Source of the DNA: an uncultured Clostridium sp. | Lineage (GTDB): Bacteria; Bacillota; Clostridia; TANB77; CAG-508 | Assembly: GCA_900556135.1 (NCBI GenBank) | Contig: USNR01000021.1 | Span: 1 to 27,948, forward strand | Direction of reading: 5' to 3' | DNA length: 27,948 nt | Shown: positions 1-9,180 of the stretch, one piece after another | Layout: each line of letters starts with the position of its first letter | Position numbering within the stretch: the first letter of the stretch is position 1 | Translations under genes and position numbers: made by a program | The notes under the pieces: generated by a model | What the model saw: only the letters and a program-made list of their open reading frames with translations | The model's database searches: none | Told to the model about the DNA's origin: nothing

Positions 1-1757
1 ACTATACAGGCTACACCCAGTCAGTAACCGATTCTTTAGTTAAGAAAAAGATTGCAAGGTACTTTACTGATGAAGTTATGAGAATTCCTTATACTGTTTC
101 AGATGTAAAGAAAGATGAAGTGGTTTTAAGCCCATCACAACAGTCTGCTTTTGATAATTTATACAGTAACTATTGTGATGACAAAGCTTCAGTTTCTTTA
201 CTTTATGGTGTTACAGGCAGTGGCAAAACCTCAGTATTTATGAAGTTAATTGAAAAGTGTTTTAATGATAATAAGGGTACAATATTAATGGTACCTGAAA
301 TTGCATTAACACCTCAGTTAATCAAAATATTTACTTCAAGGTTTGGGGATAATGTTGCAGTATTCCATAGTGGTTTATCAATAGGCGAAAGACTTGATGA
401 ATATAAAAGGGTCAGTAGAGGAGATGCAAAAATTGTTCTGGGTACAAGAAGTGCAGTTTTTGCCCCACTAAAAAATATCGGTTTGATTGTTATGGATGAA
501 GAACAAGAAAGTTCCTATAAATCCGAACAAACACCAAGATATAATGCAAGAGATATTTCAAAGTTTAGATGCTATAAGCATAACGCTTTGTTACTTCTTT
601 CTTCAGCTACTCCAAGTGTAGAAAGTTTCTATATGGCTGAAAAAGGAATTTATAATCTTGTAAAATTAACAGAAAGATATGGTAAAGCAACATTACCACA
701 AGTTTCTGTTGTTGATATGAACGAAGAACAAATGAAAGGTAATTTTAGTAACTATTCAACAACACTAAAAGAACTTATTTCAAGTAACTTAATTCATAAA
801 AAGCAGTCTATTATTCTTCTTAACAGAAGAGGATACAATACATTTTTAAGTTGTAGAAGTTGTGGTCAAGTTGTAACTTGTCCCAATTGTTCAATTTCTA
901 TGACATACCATAGTGCAAACAATAGAATGATGTGTCACTATTGTGGCCATTCAGTTCCTTATACGGATGAGTGTCCGGACTGTCATCAGCACACACTAAA
1001 GTTTAGTGGTGCAGGTACTCAAAAAGCAGAACAAGAACTTGTTGATATGTTCCCAAGTGCCAGAGTATTAAGGATGGATGCTGATGCCACAATGACAAAA
1101 AGTAGTTATGAAACAAAACTTACTGCTTTTGCAAATGGTGAATATGATATTCTTATCGGTACACAAATGGTAGCTAAAGGTCTTGACTTCCCAAATGTAA
1201 CATTGGTAGGTGTTATCAATGCCGACCAAATGCTTTATTCTGATGATTACAGAAGTTACGAAAGGGCATTTTCTTTGCTAACTCAAGTAGTTGGTAGATC
1301 CGGCAGAGGTGACTCAAAGGGTGTTGCAGTTATCCAAACTTCAACACCGGAAAATTATGTTATAGGTCTATCGGCAAAGCAAGACTATGATACATTTTAT
1401 AAAGGTGAAATAGGAGTGAGAAAAGCTCTGCTTTATCCTCCTTTTTCCGACATTTGTCTTATAGGTTATCAAGGTATAATTGAGGGTGCAACAATAAAGT
1501 GTGCAAACGCCTTTCAAAATGCCTTAATTAACAAAATCAAAAATAATTATAGCAGTATGCCTTTAAGAGTGCTTGGACCAAGCCAAGCCTATGTTTATAA
1601 GGTAAATAATAAATATAGATACAAGACTATAATTAAGTGTAGAAATTCAAAGGATTTCCGTAGAGTTATTAAGGAAACATTACTTGAATTTTCTAAGAAT
1701 AAGGAATTTAAAAATATAGGTATAACAGTAGATATAAATCCACTGTCTTTTAATTAG
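1..1757 (+). CDS. priA: Primosomal protein N' (replication restart helicase PriA), 5' truncated by window
   Basis: PriA is a superfamily 2 DNA helicase that reloads the replisome at stalled forks. The frame is open from base 3, so the gene begins outside the window; the Met at 78 is internal, and about 585 codons are visible of the roughly 730-800 usual for the family. The first visible residues fit the end of the region before the helicase. Visible motifs are Walker A (GVTGSGKTS), a DEAH-like box written DEEQ followed by SSYK, four CxxC-type pairs of the zinc-binding insertion (CRSC, CPNC, CHYC, CPDC), and motif VI QVVGRSGR. The DEEQ in place of the usual DEEH is a mild variant, not clearly disabling. 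The stop codon lies inside the ribosome binding site of def, so the two are co-transcribed. Confidence 0.95.
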   Translation, partial: YTGYTQSVTDSLVKKKIARYFTDEVMRIPYTVSDVKKDEVVLSPSQQSAFDNLYSNYCDDKASVSLLYGVTGSGKTSVFMKLIEKCFNDNKGTILMVPEIALTPQLIKIFTSRFGDNVAVFHSGLSIGERLDEYKRVSRGDAKIVLGTRSAVFAPLKNIGLIVMDEEQESSYKSEQTPRYNARDISKFRCYKHNALLLLSSATPSVESFYMAEKGIYNLVKLTERYGKATLPQVSVVDMNEEQMKGNFSNYSTTLKELISSNLIHKKQSIILLNRRGYNTFLSCRSCGQVVTCPNCSISMTYHSANNRMMCHYCGHSVPYTDECPDCHQHTLKFSGAGTQKAEQELVDMFPSARVLRMDADATMTKSSYETKLTAFANGEYDILIGTQMVAKGLDFPNVTLVGVINADQMLYSDDYRSYERAFSLLTQVVGRSGRGDSKGVAVIQTSTPENYVIGLSAKQDYDTFYKGEIGVRKALLYPPFSDICLIGYQGIIEGATIKCANAFQNALINKIKNNYSSMPLRVLGPSQAYVYKVNNKYRYKTIIKCRNSKDFRRVIKETLLEFSKNKEFKNIGITVDINPLSFN

Positions 1758-1767
1758 GTGAATGAGT

Positions 1768-2232
1768 ATGGCTATTAGAAATATTGTAAAAGATGGAGAC
1801 GAGATTCTTCATAAGAAATGTAGAAATGTAGAGAAGTTTGACGATAAGTTAGCAACACTTCTTGATGATATGGCTGAAACAATGCACAAAGCTGACGGTG
1901 TAGGTCTTGCAGGTCCACAGGTTGGTATGCTAAGAAGAGTTGTGGTTATTGATATTGGTGAGGGTGTAATTGAACTTGTTAACCCTGAAATTATTGAAAC
2001 AAGTGGTGAACAAGAAACGGCAGAAGGTTGTCTATCTTTCCCCGGAGAATACGGTATCACTAAGCGTCCAATGTATGTAAAAGTAAAGGCTCAAGACCGT
2101 AACGGTAATTTCTTTGAAATGGAAGGTGAAGAACTTTTAGCAAAGGCTTTCTGTCACGAAATTGACCATCTAAACGGTATTGTATTTAAGGATATTGTTG
2201 TTAGAATGTTAGACCCAGAGGAGTTAGGCTAA
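1768..2232 (+). CDS. def: Peptide deformylase
   Basis: Removes the formyl group from the N-terminal methionine of new proteins in the cytoplasm; metal-dependent. All three family motifs are present: GVGLAGPQVG, EGCLSFPG (metal-ligand Cys) and CHEIDH (HExxH metal site). About 154 residues, normal for the family. I chose the ATG at 1768 over that at 1762: the ribosome binding site AGGTG ends at 1759, giving a spacing of 8 bases for 1768 but only 2 for 1762, and a start MAIR is typical of the family. Its stop overlaps the fmt start by one base (TAATG), which suggests translational coupling with the enzyme that adds the formyl group. Confidence 0.95.
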   Translation: MAIRNIVKDGDEILHKKCRNVEKFDDKLATLLDDMAETMHKADGVGLAGPQVGMLRRVVVIDIGEGVIELVNPEIIETSGEQETAEGCLSFPGEYGITKRPMYVKVKAQDRNGNFFEMEGEELLAKAFCHEIDHLNGIVFKDIVVRMLDPEELG

Positions 2233-3149
2233 TGAATGTTGTTTTTATGGGTACTCCGGACTTTGCAGTTCCATCATTAGAAAATATTGCAAAAGTTCAT
2301 TTTGTACAAGCTGTCTTTACTCAGCCGGATAAACCGGTAGGCAGAAAAATGATACTAACACCACCTGATGTAAAGGTTTGTGCTGAAAAGTTAGGAATAC
2401 CTGTCTATCAACCGGTAAAATTAAAGGATAGCGATAGCTATGAAATTATTAAGGAACTTAATCCTGATGTAATTGTTGTTGTTGCTTATGGGCAGATTTT
2501 ACCTGAAAATATTTTGAATATTCCAAAGTATGGTTGTATCAATGTTCATGGTTCTTTACTTCCAAAGTACAGAGGTGCAGCACCCATTCAGTGGTCCGTT
2601 TTAAACGGTGACAAGGTTACAGGTGTTACTACAATGTATATGGAAAAAGGTCTTGATACTGGTGATATTCTTGAAACTAAGGAATATGAAATCGGCATCA
2701 ACGATACTGCCGGTGAAGTCTTTGATACATTGGCAGAAATGGGTGGTAAGCTAATCCTTGATACACTTGAAAAAGCAGAAAAAGGTGAACTTCATCCTAT
2801 CAAGCAAGATGACAGTAAAAGTTCATATGCAAAAATGCTTGATAAGTCAATGTGTAATATTGATTTTTCAAAGACTAATTTACAAGTTCATAACCAAGTT
2901 AGGGGACTTTCACCATGGCCTGTTGCTTCAACAAAACTTAATGGCAAAGTCCTAAAAATCTTTGAAACAAGACTTACAGAGGGTAAAGGTAAACCCGGTG
3001 AAATTTTAAACACAAATCCGCTTACTATTGCTTGTGGTGAAGGTGCAGTTGTTGTAAATACTGTTCAACTGCAGGGCAAAAAAAAGATGGATTCTAAAGC
3101 TTTTTTACAAGGTCATAAACTTGAAAAAGGCACAGTTATAGGAGAATAA
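2232..3149 (+). CDS. fmt: Methionyl-tRNA formyltransferase
   Basis: Transfers a formyl group from 10-formyl-tetrahydrofolate to initiator Met-tRNA. 305 residues, near the usual length. The N-terminal formyltransferase domain shows MGTPDFAVPSL at the start and the signature HGSLLPKYRGAAPIQW, which includes the catalytic His and the SLLP loop, followed by MEKGLDTGDIL. A C-terminal OB-fold-like domain begins near residue 205 (RGLSPWP). The start overlaps the last base of the def stop codon. The def-fmt pairing is conserved across bacteria and supports the call. Confidence 0.96.
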   Translation: MNVVFMGTPDFAVPSLENIAKVHFVQAVFTQPDKPVGRKMILTPPDVKVCAEKLGIPVYQPVKLKDSDSYEIIKELNPDVIVVVAYGQILPENILNIPKYGCINVHGSLLPKYRGAAPIQWSVLNGDKVTGVTTMYMEKGLDTGDILETKEYEIGINDTAGEVFDTLAEMGGKLILDTLEKAEKGELHPIKQDDSKSSYAKMLDKSMCNIDFSKTNLQVHNQVRGLSPWPVASTKLNGKVLKIFETRLTEGKGKPGEILNTNPLTIACGEGAVVVNTVQLQGKKKMDSKAFLQGHKLEKGTVIGE

Positions 3150-3152
3150 ATT

Positions 3153-3857
3153 ATGTATCATTACTTTTATGGTATTGACTGGACATATATTGTGTTTATG
3201 CTACCATGCCTTATTTTGTCACTTATATGTCAAGTTAAAGTAAACAGCAATTTTAGCAAGTATAGCAATGTAAGGAATATGCGTGGTATGACAGGTGCTC
3301 AAGCAGCTGAGTATGTTTTAAACCATTATGGTGTTCATGGTGTTCGTATTGAGCAAGTTGCAGGTAATTTAACAGACCACTTTGACCCAAGAACAAATGT
3401 TATCAAACTTTCCGATAGTGTTTATAATGTAGCTTCTGTTGCAGCAGTAGGTGTTGCTTGTCACGAAGCAGGTCACGCAGTACAACACGCTACAGGTTAT
3501 GTACCAAACAAAATTCGTGGTGCTATTGTGCCAATTGCTAGGGTAGGTTCTAGTTTAGGATGGATACTTTTCTTAGTAGGTTTATTTTTGCCAACACAGT
3601 TTTCATTCTGCTTATGGCTAGGTATCATATTCTTCTCAGCATCAGTTCTTTTTACTTTCGTAACTTTACCTGTAGAGTTTGATGCATCAAGAAGAGCATT
3701 AAAGTGTATCAGAGATACTAACCTACTTTACCCTGAAGAATATGAAGGTACAAAGAAAGTTTTACAAGCAGCCGCTATGACTTATGTTGCCTCAGCAGCA
3801 ACTGCTTTACTACAATTACTAAGACTTATTTTTATTGCAAATAATAGGAGAAGATAA
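3153..3857 (+). CDS. yugP: Membrane neutral zinc metallopeptidase, YugP/PF04298 type
   Basis: A 234-residue integral membrane protein with the zinc-peptidase motif HEAGH followed by AVQHATGY. One hydrophobic segment precedes the motif (about residues 10-28), two lie in the middle (about 125-170), and one near the C terminus. This layout matches the putative neutral zinc metallopeptidase family PF04298 (B. subtilis YugP). The substrate is unknown. A conserved place in Clostridia between fmt and rsmB is common; here it starts 3 bases after fmt and ends 3 bases before rsmB, clearly in one operon. The family assignment is firm; the proteolytic role is inferred from the motif. Confidence 0.88.
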   Translation: MYHYFYGIDWTYIVFMLPCLILSLICQVKVNSNFSKYSNVRNMRGMTGAQAAEYVLNHYGVHGVRIEQVAGNLTDHFDPRTNVIKLSDSVYNVASVAAVGVACHEAGHAVQHATGYVPNKIRGAIVPIARVGSSLGWILFLVGLFLPTQFSFCLWLGIIFFSASVLFTFVTLPVEFDASRRALKCIRDTNLLYPEEYEGTKKVLQAAAMTYVASAATALLQLLRLIFIANNRRR

Positions 3858-3860
3858 TAG

Positions 3861-5189
3861 ATGAAAAGCCCAAGAAGAGTAGCATTTGATGTGCTTTATA
3901 AAATTGAAACTGAAGAGTCCTACAGTTCAATTGCAGTGAATAAAGCATTAAAAGAGAATAATCTTAATAAGCTAGACTCTTCTTTTGCCTCAGCTATTAT
4001 TTACGGAGTACTGGAAAAGAAGATAACTCTTGACTATGTAATCCGTAGCTTTTCTTCTGTAAGACTAAAGAAAATAGAAACCAAAACTTTAGTAATCCTT
4101 AGAATGTCAGTTTATCAGATGCTTTATATGGACAAAGTTCCGGATAATGCATCTGTTAACGAGGCAGTACAACTTGCAAAGAATTTAAGACTTTTTAAGT
4201 CATCAGGTTTCATTAACGGTATTCTTAGAAGTATCTCAAGAGCAGAAACCAAGTGTGATTTAAGTAAAATTAAAGACAGAACAAAATTACTATCAGTGAA
4301 GTATTCAGTACCGGAAGATATTATAAAATTATGGTTAGATAGTTATGGTGAAAAGGTAACTACCCATATGCTAAATTCAGTAGATGGCAGACCTCCACTA
4401 TATGCCAGAGTTAATACACTTTTAACTGATGAAGATACTTTAATTGAAAATCTTAGAGAAGAAAATATTATTGCTGAAAAGTCTATTTTAGAAAATGTAA
4501 TTACTCTGAAAAATACAGGTTCGGTAGAAAATATTAAAGCCTTTCAGTATGGAGAATTTTACATACAAGACCTTTCTTCAAATATAGCATTAACAACATT
4601 ATCACCTAAAGAAAATAATGTTGTGTATGATGTTTGTTCAGCACCCGGAGGTAAGTCCTTTACCGGTGCAATCCTAATGAACAATAAAGGTAAGATAAAT
4701 TCTTATGACCTTTATAAACATAAAATCAAGCTGATTTATTCCACTTCTAAAAGGTTAGAAATAAGTATTATAAATACTAAAATTAATGATGCAACTTCAT
4801 TTGATGAAGAGAATGTTGCCGATATAGTTATTTGTGATGTTCCATGTTCAGGGCTTGGATTACTTCGCAGAAAACCGGAAATCAGATATAAAGATAATAT
4901 AGTTAATAATGACTTAACAGAAATACAGTATAAAATTTTATGTTCATCTGCTAATCTAGTAAGAAACGGTGGAAAATTAATGTATTCCACTTGTACCCTT
5001 AACCCAAAAGAAAACAATCTTTTAGTAGAAAAATTCCTAAGTGAACATAAAGATTTTGTAGGTGAGAAGTTAATTCTTCCAAAGAATATTAAAAGAACCA
5101 TAAAGGAAAATGAATATGAATGTTCATTGTTCCCACAAACTAATAATTCAGATGGTTTCTACTTTGCAATACTGAGAAAGGGTGATTAA
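3861..5189 (+). CDS. rsmB: 16S rRNA (cytosine-967-C5)-methyltransferase RsmB
   Basis: S-adenosylmethionine-dependent methyltransferase acting on 16S rRNA. 442 residues. The N-terminal part (about 1-140) resembles the NusB-like RNA-binding domain, with DNASVNEAVQLAK typical of it. The catalytic domain has the SAM motif DVCSAPGGKS, the motif IV Cys in DVPCSGLG (C329) and the motif VI Cys in YSTCTL (C378), the two-cysteine arrangement of the RsmB/RsmF group. The stop codon directly abuts the rlmN start. The rsmB-rlmN order is usual in Firmicutes. Confidence 0.95.
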   Translation: MKSPRRVAFDVLYKIETEESYSSIAVNKALKENNLNKLDSSFASAIIYGVLEKKITLDYVIRSFSSVRLKKIETKTLVILRMSVYQMLYMDKVPDNASVNEAVQLAKNLRLFKSSGFINGILRSISRAETKCDLSKIKDRTKLLSVKYSVPEDIIKLWLDSYGEKVTTHMLNSVDGRPPLYARVNTLLTDEDTLIENLREENIIAEKSILENVITLKNTGSVENIKAFQYGEFYIQDLSSNIALTTLSPKENNVVYDVCSAPGGKSFTGAILMNNKGKINSYDLYKHKIKLIYSTSKRLEISIINTKINDATSFDEENVADIVICDVPCSGLGLLRRKPEIRYKDNIVNNDLTEIQYKILCSSANLVRNGGKLMYSTCTLNPKENNLLVEKFLSEHKDFVGEKLILPKNIKRTIKENEYECSLFPQTNNSDGFYFAILRKGD

Positions 5190-6221
5190 ATGACTGATTT
5201 AAAATCAATGAATTTACAAGAAATTGAAGAGCTTATTTCATCATTAAATTGCCCAAAGTTTAGAGCAAAACAAATTTTCCAATGGATAAACAAAGGTGTA
5301 ACTTCCTTTGATGAAATGAAGAATGTACCAAAGGACTTAAAAGAAAAGTTAAGTGAATATTGTTACATTTCTGTTGCATATATTGAAAAAAAGCAAATTT
5401 CACGGTATGATGGTACAGTTAAGTATTTGTTTAAATTTAATGATGAGCAATGTGTTGAGTCTGTTGTGATGAGTTATCACCACGGACACACAATCTGTAT
5501 ATCAACTCAAGTAGGTTGCAAAATGGGTTGTAAGTTCTGTGCAACAGGTAAGCAAGGCTTTACAAGAAACCTTACTGCCGGTGAAATGATTGCCCAAATA
5601 GAATCAGCCCAAAAAGACCTTAACATAAGAATTTCCAATATTGTTCTTATGGGTATGGGTGAACCACTTGATAACTATGACAATGTAATGAAGTTCCTTG
5701 ATTTGGTTTCATCAGATGATGGACTGAATATAGGGAAAAGGCATATTACCTTGTCAACCTGTGGTATTGTTCCACGAATTTATGATTTGGCTGATAGAAA
5801 GTTACAGATTACACTTTCTGTTTCTCTCCATGCACCAACTGATAAAATGAGAAGTGCAACGATGCCAATTAACGATGCTTATAACATTGATGAGCTTATG
5901 AAAGCCATCAAGTATTATATAGATAAAACCAATCGTAGAGTAAGTTTTGAATATGCTATGATTGATGGTGTAAATGATAGTGACGAAGCAGCTAATATAC
6001 TTGGTAATTTAATAAAAGGTATGCTGTGTCATGTTAACCTAATTCCTGTAAATGATGTTACAGGTAATGATTATCGCAAGAGTAACAAAGAAAGGTTAAT
6101 ATCATTTACCAATGTACTTGCTAAATATGGTATTACTGCTACTGTAAGAAGAACTTTAGGCAGCGATATTGATGCAAGTTGTGGACAACTAAAAGGTAAG
6201 CACAAGAAAGGAGGAAAGTAA
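5190..6221 (+). CDS. rlmN: Dual-specificity 23S rRNA A2503 / tRNA A37 C2-methyltransferase RlmN (radical SAM)
   Basis: Radical SAM enzyme that methylates carbon 2 of adenosine 2503 in 23S rRNA, and A37 of some tRNAs in organisms where this has been tested. 343 residues, normal length. The [4Fe-4S] motif is C110-x3-C114-x2-C117 within CKMGCKFCATGKQGF. The C-terminal Cys that carries the methyl intermediate is C331, in SCGQLKG. Start ATG follows the rsmB stop with no gap. A strong AGGAGG-like site near its 3' end serves the next gene. Confidence 0.96.
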   Translation: MTDLKSMNLQEIEELISSLNCPKFRAKQIFQWINKGVTSFDEMKNVPKDLKEKLSEYCYISVAYIEKKQISRYDGTVKYLFKFNDEQCVESVVMSYHHGHTICISTQVGCKMGCKFCATGKQGFTRNLTAGEMIAQIESAQKDLNIRISNIVLMGMGEPLDNYDNVMKFLDLVSSDDGLNIGKRHITLSTCGIVPRIYDLADRKLQITLSVSLHAPTDKMRSATMPINDAYNIDELMKAIKYYIDKTNRRVSFEYAMIDGVNDSDEAANILGNLIKGMLCHVNLIPVNDVTGNDYRKSNKERLISFTNVLAKYGITATVRRTLGSDIDASCGQLKGKHKKGGK

Positions 6222-6223
6222 TC

Positions 6224-6949
6224 TTGAATATACATAGTAAAACAGATAAAGGTCTTGTCAGAAACGATAATCAGGATTATTGTCTTTCCGGAAAAATGTG
6301 TGACGGTGCAGTATGGGCTGTAGTTTGTGACGGTATGGGTGGTGCTAATGGTGGCCACACAGCCTCAACAACTGCTTGTGAATATATAGCTAGGGAAATG
6401 AAAAATCTATATACCAGTGATTTCACAAACGAAGAACTATATGCACTACTTACAAACATAGTTTCCGGTGCAAACCTTGAAGTTTATAATTTAGCTCAAA
6501 AAAATATTGAACTTATCGGAATGGGCACTACTTGTGAGTGTGTATTCCTAAGGGACAATATTCTTCATATTGTACATATAGGTGACTCAAGAACATATCT
6601 TGTTCGTAATCATAAGGCTTATCAGCTAACTAAGGACCATTCTTTAGTTCAAGAAATGGTAAGTCGTGGGGAGATTACAGAAGATGAGGCCTTAGTTCAC
6701 CCGAACAAAAACTTTATTACTAGAGCAATCGGTGTAAAGAATACTATCAAAGTGGATTATACTCAGTACGAATATAAACAGGGAGATATTGTTATTATTT
6801 GTACCGATGGTTTAACTAATTGTGTCAGCAAAGAGGAAATTGCAGAGGTTGTAAATAACAACCCTAAGAACCAAATTACCGACAAGTTAGTTGAAGAAGC
6901 TAAATTCGGTGGTGGCACAGACAACATTACCGTTATTACAATATATTAA
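6224..6949 (+). CDS. prpC: PP2C-family Ser/Thr protein phosphatase (PrpC/Stp)
   Basis: Metal-dependent protein phosphatase that reverses phosphorylation by the neighbouring kinase PrkC. 241 residues, as usual for PrpC. Motifs with metal-binding Asp residues are present in order: RNDNQD, DGMGG, GDSR, TDGLTN and GGTDNIT. The start is a TTG at 6224, chosen because AAGGAGG lies 8 bases upstream and the reading begins with the conserved KTDKGLVRNDNQD. It is followed after 12 bases by prkC, so the phosphatase and kinase are co-expressed. Confidence 0.95.
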   Translation: MNIHSKTDKGLVRNDNQDYCLSGKMCDGAVWAVVCDGMGGANGGHTASTTACEYIAREMKNLYTSDFTNEELYALLTNIVSGANLEVYNLAQKNIELIGMGTTCECVFLRDNILHIVHIGDSRTYLVRNHKAYQLTKDHSLVQEMVSRGEITEDEALVHPNKNFITRAIGVKNTIKVDYTQYEYKQGDIVIICTDGLTNCVSKEEIAEVVNNNPKNQITDKLVEEAKFGGGTDNITVITIY

Positions 6950-6961
6950 GGAGGAAGAATT

Positions 6962-8923
6962 ATGATAGATAAGTACACAGGCAAAAAGCTTGACGGTAGA
7001 TATGAAATCCAAGAACTTATCGGTGTTGGTGGTATGGCCAATGTTTATAGGTGTTACGATACTGTTGACGATAGAGAAGTTGCAATCAAAATTCTAAAGG
7101 ATGAATTTCTTGATAATGCAGACTTTATCAGAAGATTTAAAAACGAAAGTAAATCTATTGCTGTTCTTTCACATCCAAACATTGTAAGGGTTTATGATGT
7201 TTCTTTTGGTGATATGATTCAGTATATTGTTATGGAATATATTGACGGTATTACTCTTAAGGAGTATATCGCTCAGCAAGGTGTAATTCAGTGGAAAGAA
7301 GCATTGCACCTAACAACTCAAATTTTAAGAGCATTACAACACGCTCATGAAAAGGGTATTGTTCACCGTGACATTAAGCCACAGAACATTATGTTGCTTC
7401 AAGACGGTACTATCAAAGTAACTGACTTTGGTATTGCCCGTAACTTTAATTCTGCTACAAGAACGATGACAGAACAAGCAATCGGTTCTGTTCACTACAT
7501 AGCACCTGAACAAGCAAAGGGTGGCAACACCGACGGTAAAACAGATATTTATTCTGTTGGTGTTATGATGTATGAAATGCTAACAGGTCGAGTACCATTT
7601 GATGCAGATACATCAGTATCGGTAGCATTAAAACATATGCAAGAGAGTCCAGTTGAACCAATAGAGATAAATGAAAATATACCAGTGGCTGTTAATGACA
7701 TAATATTAAAAGCAATGCAAAAAGAGCCTATGGCAAGATATCAAACTGCAACAGAAATGATAAAAGATTTAAACAAAGCTCTTAAAGATCCAGATGGAGA
7801 TTTTGTATATAATGAAGAGTTAGATGATGGTCTTACAAGAAGAATGGATGCAATTACAGATGATATGCTAGACAAGAAAAATAAAGGTGAAAAGAAGAAG
7901 AAAAATAAAATTGCACTATTTTTTGAAAAACATCCAAAGGCTAAGGTACCAGCAATAATATTATTATGCTTAGTGTTATTTGGAATAAGTTTACTTGCTA
8001 CATCAGTAATAATGGACTTAGCAAATCCAAAAGAGGTTCAAATTCCTAATCTAGTTAATATGACAGAAGAAGAAGCAAAGGCAGAACTAGATAAGCTGAA
8101 AATAAAATATAATAAAGTAAACGAAGCATATAGCACGGAAGTTGAAGCTGGCAAGATTATGACACAAGATCCACCTTACAGAGATAACTTTAAAATAAAA
8201 GAAAAATCAACAATAAGTGTTGTAATAAGTAAAGGAACAGAAACAACTACAGTTCCAAAGGTTATTGGAATGAAGTATGATGAAGCTGTAAAAGCATTAG
8301 AAGAAGCTAAATTAGAAGTAGAAAAAGTAGAAGAAGCAAGCAAAACAGTAGAAGCTGGAATTGTAATAAGTCAAGAGACAGCTGCAAATACAACTGCAAA
8401 TGCTGGAGATAAGGTTATAATTCATGTAAGTACTGGAGTGGCACAAGCAGAAGTTCCATCTGTAATGGGAAAAACAGAAGCCGAAGCCAGAACAGCAATT
8501 ACTGATAAGAATTTAAAGGTAGAGGTAAAATATGATTCAGATACTTCTAAAGAAAATGGAGTAGTTATAGCTCAAAGTGTAAATGCAGGAAAAGAAGTAG
8601 ATGAAGGAACAACAATAACAATAACAGTAAATAAGTTTGAGGAAACTAAAGAAGCTACAATAGATGTAAATGTAAAATCTGTTACAGGCGGTTATGATGC
8701 TTCAAATGAAGATTTAAAGGAATCAGATAAAAAGAAGGACTTAAAAATTACAGTTGATGGTGATACAGTATATAATAAAAAAGTGGATTTAAACTCAACA
8801 ACAATTAATTCAGTAACAATAAGTGGAAAAGGCACAGTTACAGTAAAAGTATACGTTGACGGAGTTTTAAAGAAAACAAAAGACTTAACACTAAGTAGTA
8901 CTTCAAGCTATACATTTGAATAA
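6962..8923 (+). CDS. prkC: Ser/Thr protein kinase with PASTA domains (PrkC/Stk)
   Basis: Membrane kinase that senses peptidoglycan fragments or lipid II through extracellular PASTA domains and controls growth and cell-wall functions. 653 residues. The kinase domain (about 10-270) has the glycine loop GVGGMANVY, VAIK, HRDIKPQN, DFGIAR and APEQ. A basic segment KKKKNK precedes one membrane segment (about 328-352). Three PASTA repeats follow (about 359-420, 427-493 and 494-560), then an extra Ser/Thr-rich beta-type tail of about 90 residues. The ribosome binding site is AAGGAGG. Odd: codon usage changes sharply near base 7590, around residue 210, inside the kinase domain. The encoded protein nevertheless reads as an intact kinase across the change. 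Confidence 0.93.
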   Translation: MIDKYTGKKLDGRYEIQELIGVGGMANVYRCYDTVDDREVAIKILKDEFLDNADFIRRFKNESKSIAVLSHPNIVRVYDVSFGDMIQYIVMEYIDGITLKEYIAQQGVIQWKEALHLTTQILRALQHAHEKGIVHRDIKPQNIMLLQDGTIKVTDFGIARNFNSATRTMTEQAIGSVHYIAPEQAKGGNTDGKTDIYSVGVMMYEMLTGRVPFDADTSVSVALKHMQESPVEPIEINENIPVAVNDIILKAMQKEPMARYQTATEMIKDLNKALKDPDGDFVYNEELDDGLTRRMDAITDDMLDKKNKGEKKKKNKIALFFEKHPKAKVPAIILLCLVLFGISLLATSVIMDLANPKEVQIPNLVNMTEEEAKAELDKLKIKYNKVNEAYSTEVEAGKIMTQDPPYRDNFKIKEKSTISVVISKGTETTTVPKVIGMKYDEAVKALEEAKLEVEKVEEASKTVEAGIVISQETAANTTANAGDKVIIHVSTGVAQAEVPSVMGKTEAEARTAITDKNLKVEVKYDSDTSKENGVVIAQSVNAGKEVDEGTTITITVNKFEETKEATIDVNVKSVTGGYDASNEDLKESDKKKDLKITVDGDTVYNKKVDLNSTTINSVTISGKGTVTVKVYVDGVLKKTKDLTLSSTSSYTFE

Positions 8924-9082
8924 AAAATAAATGAGAAGATTAAAGCTATTAAGGCTTTGGTTGTGATGGTAAGAAAAGTCAGCAAGGTAAAGCAGACTAC
9001 AGACAACATCGAAGTTTGCTATGAAACGGAGTCTCTGCAGAGCTTCTGTGAAAAGGTTGAAAACCTTTTGGAAACCCATTAA
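8924..9082 (+). other. Open coding-like frame without a convincing start (possible gene remnant)
   Basis: Directly after the prkC stop, the same frame stays open for 52 codons and ends with TAA at 9080-9082. The translation looks protein-like (mixed charged and hydrophobic, ending KVENLLETH), with codons such as CTG, CAG, GAC, AAC and ATC that are rare in the flanking genes. The first ATG in frame is at 8966 and has no ribosome binding site. I do not recognise the protein. It could be the 3' end of a displaced gene, a readthrough extension, or foreign sequence brought in at a recombination or assembly join. Confidence 0.35.
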
Positions 9083-9091
9083 TCTTTCGGA

Positions 9092-9114
9092 GAGGAGCCC
9101 CATTGGGGCTCCTC
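9092..9114 (+). terminator. GC-rich perfect hairpin, terminator-like
   Basis: Ten-base perfect stem GAGGAGCCCC / GGGGCTCCTC with a 3-base loop. It is the most GC-rich stretch in the region and lies just after the orphan open frame. No T-run follows, so intrinsic termination is uncertain; mRNA end protection is an alternative. Confidence 0.55.
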
Positions 9115-9151
9115 AAACTTGTTAATGTTGAAATTATTATAAATAAAACAA

Positions 9152-9180
9152 TTGTAAAACATGAAGCTAAATGATATAAT
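9152..9180 (+). promoter_or_regulatory. Predicted sigma-A promoter for rsgA-rpe
   Basis: TTGTAA, 17 bases, then a perfect TATAAT at 9175-9180. Transcription would begin near 9187, leaving a leader of about 97 bases before rsgA. It uncouples rsgA-rpe from the upstream operon. Confidence 0.6.

Noticed and set aside
480..540. PriA DEEQ box as an inactivating change
   Set aside because: The rest of the motif and all other helicase motifs are intact, and this last position of the box varies among superfamily 2 helicases.
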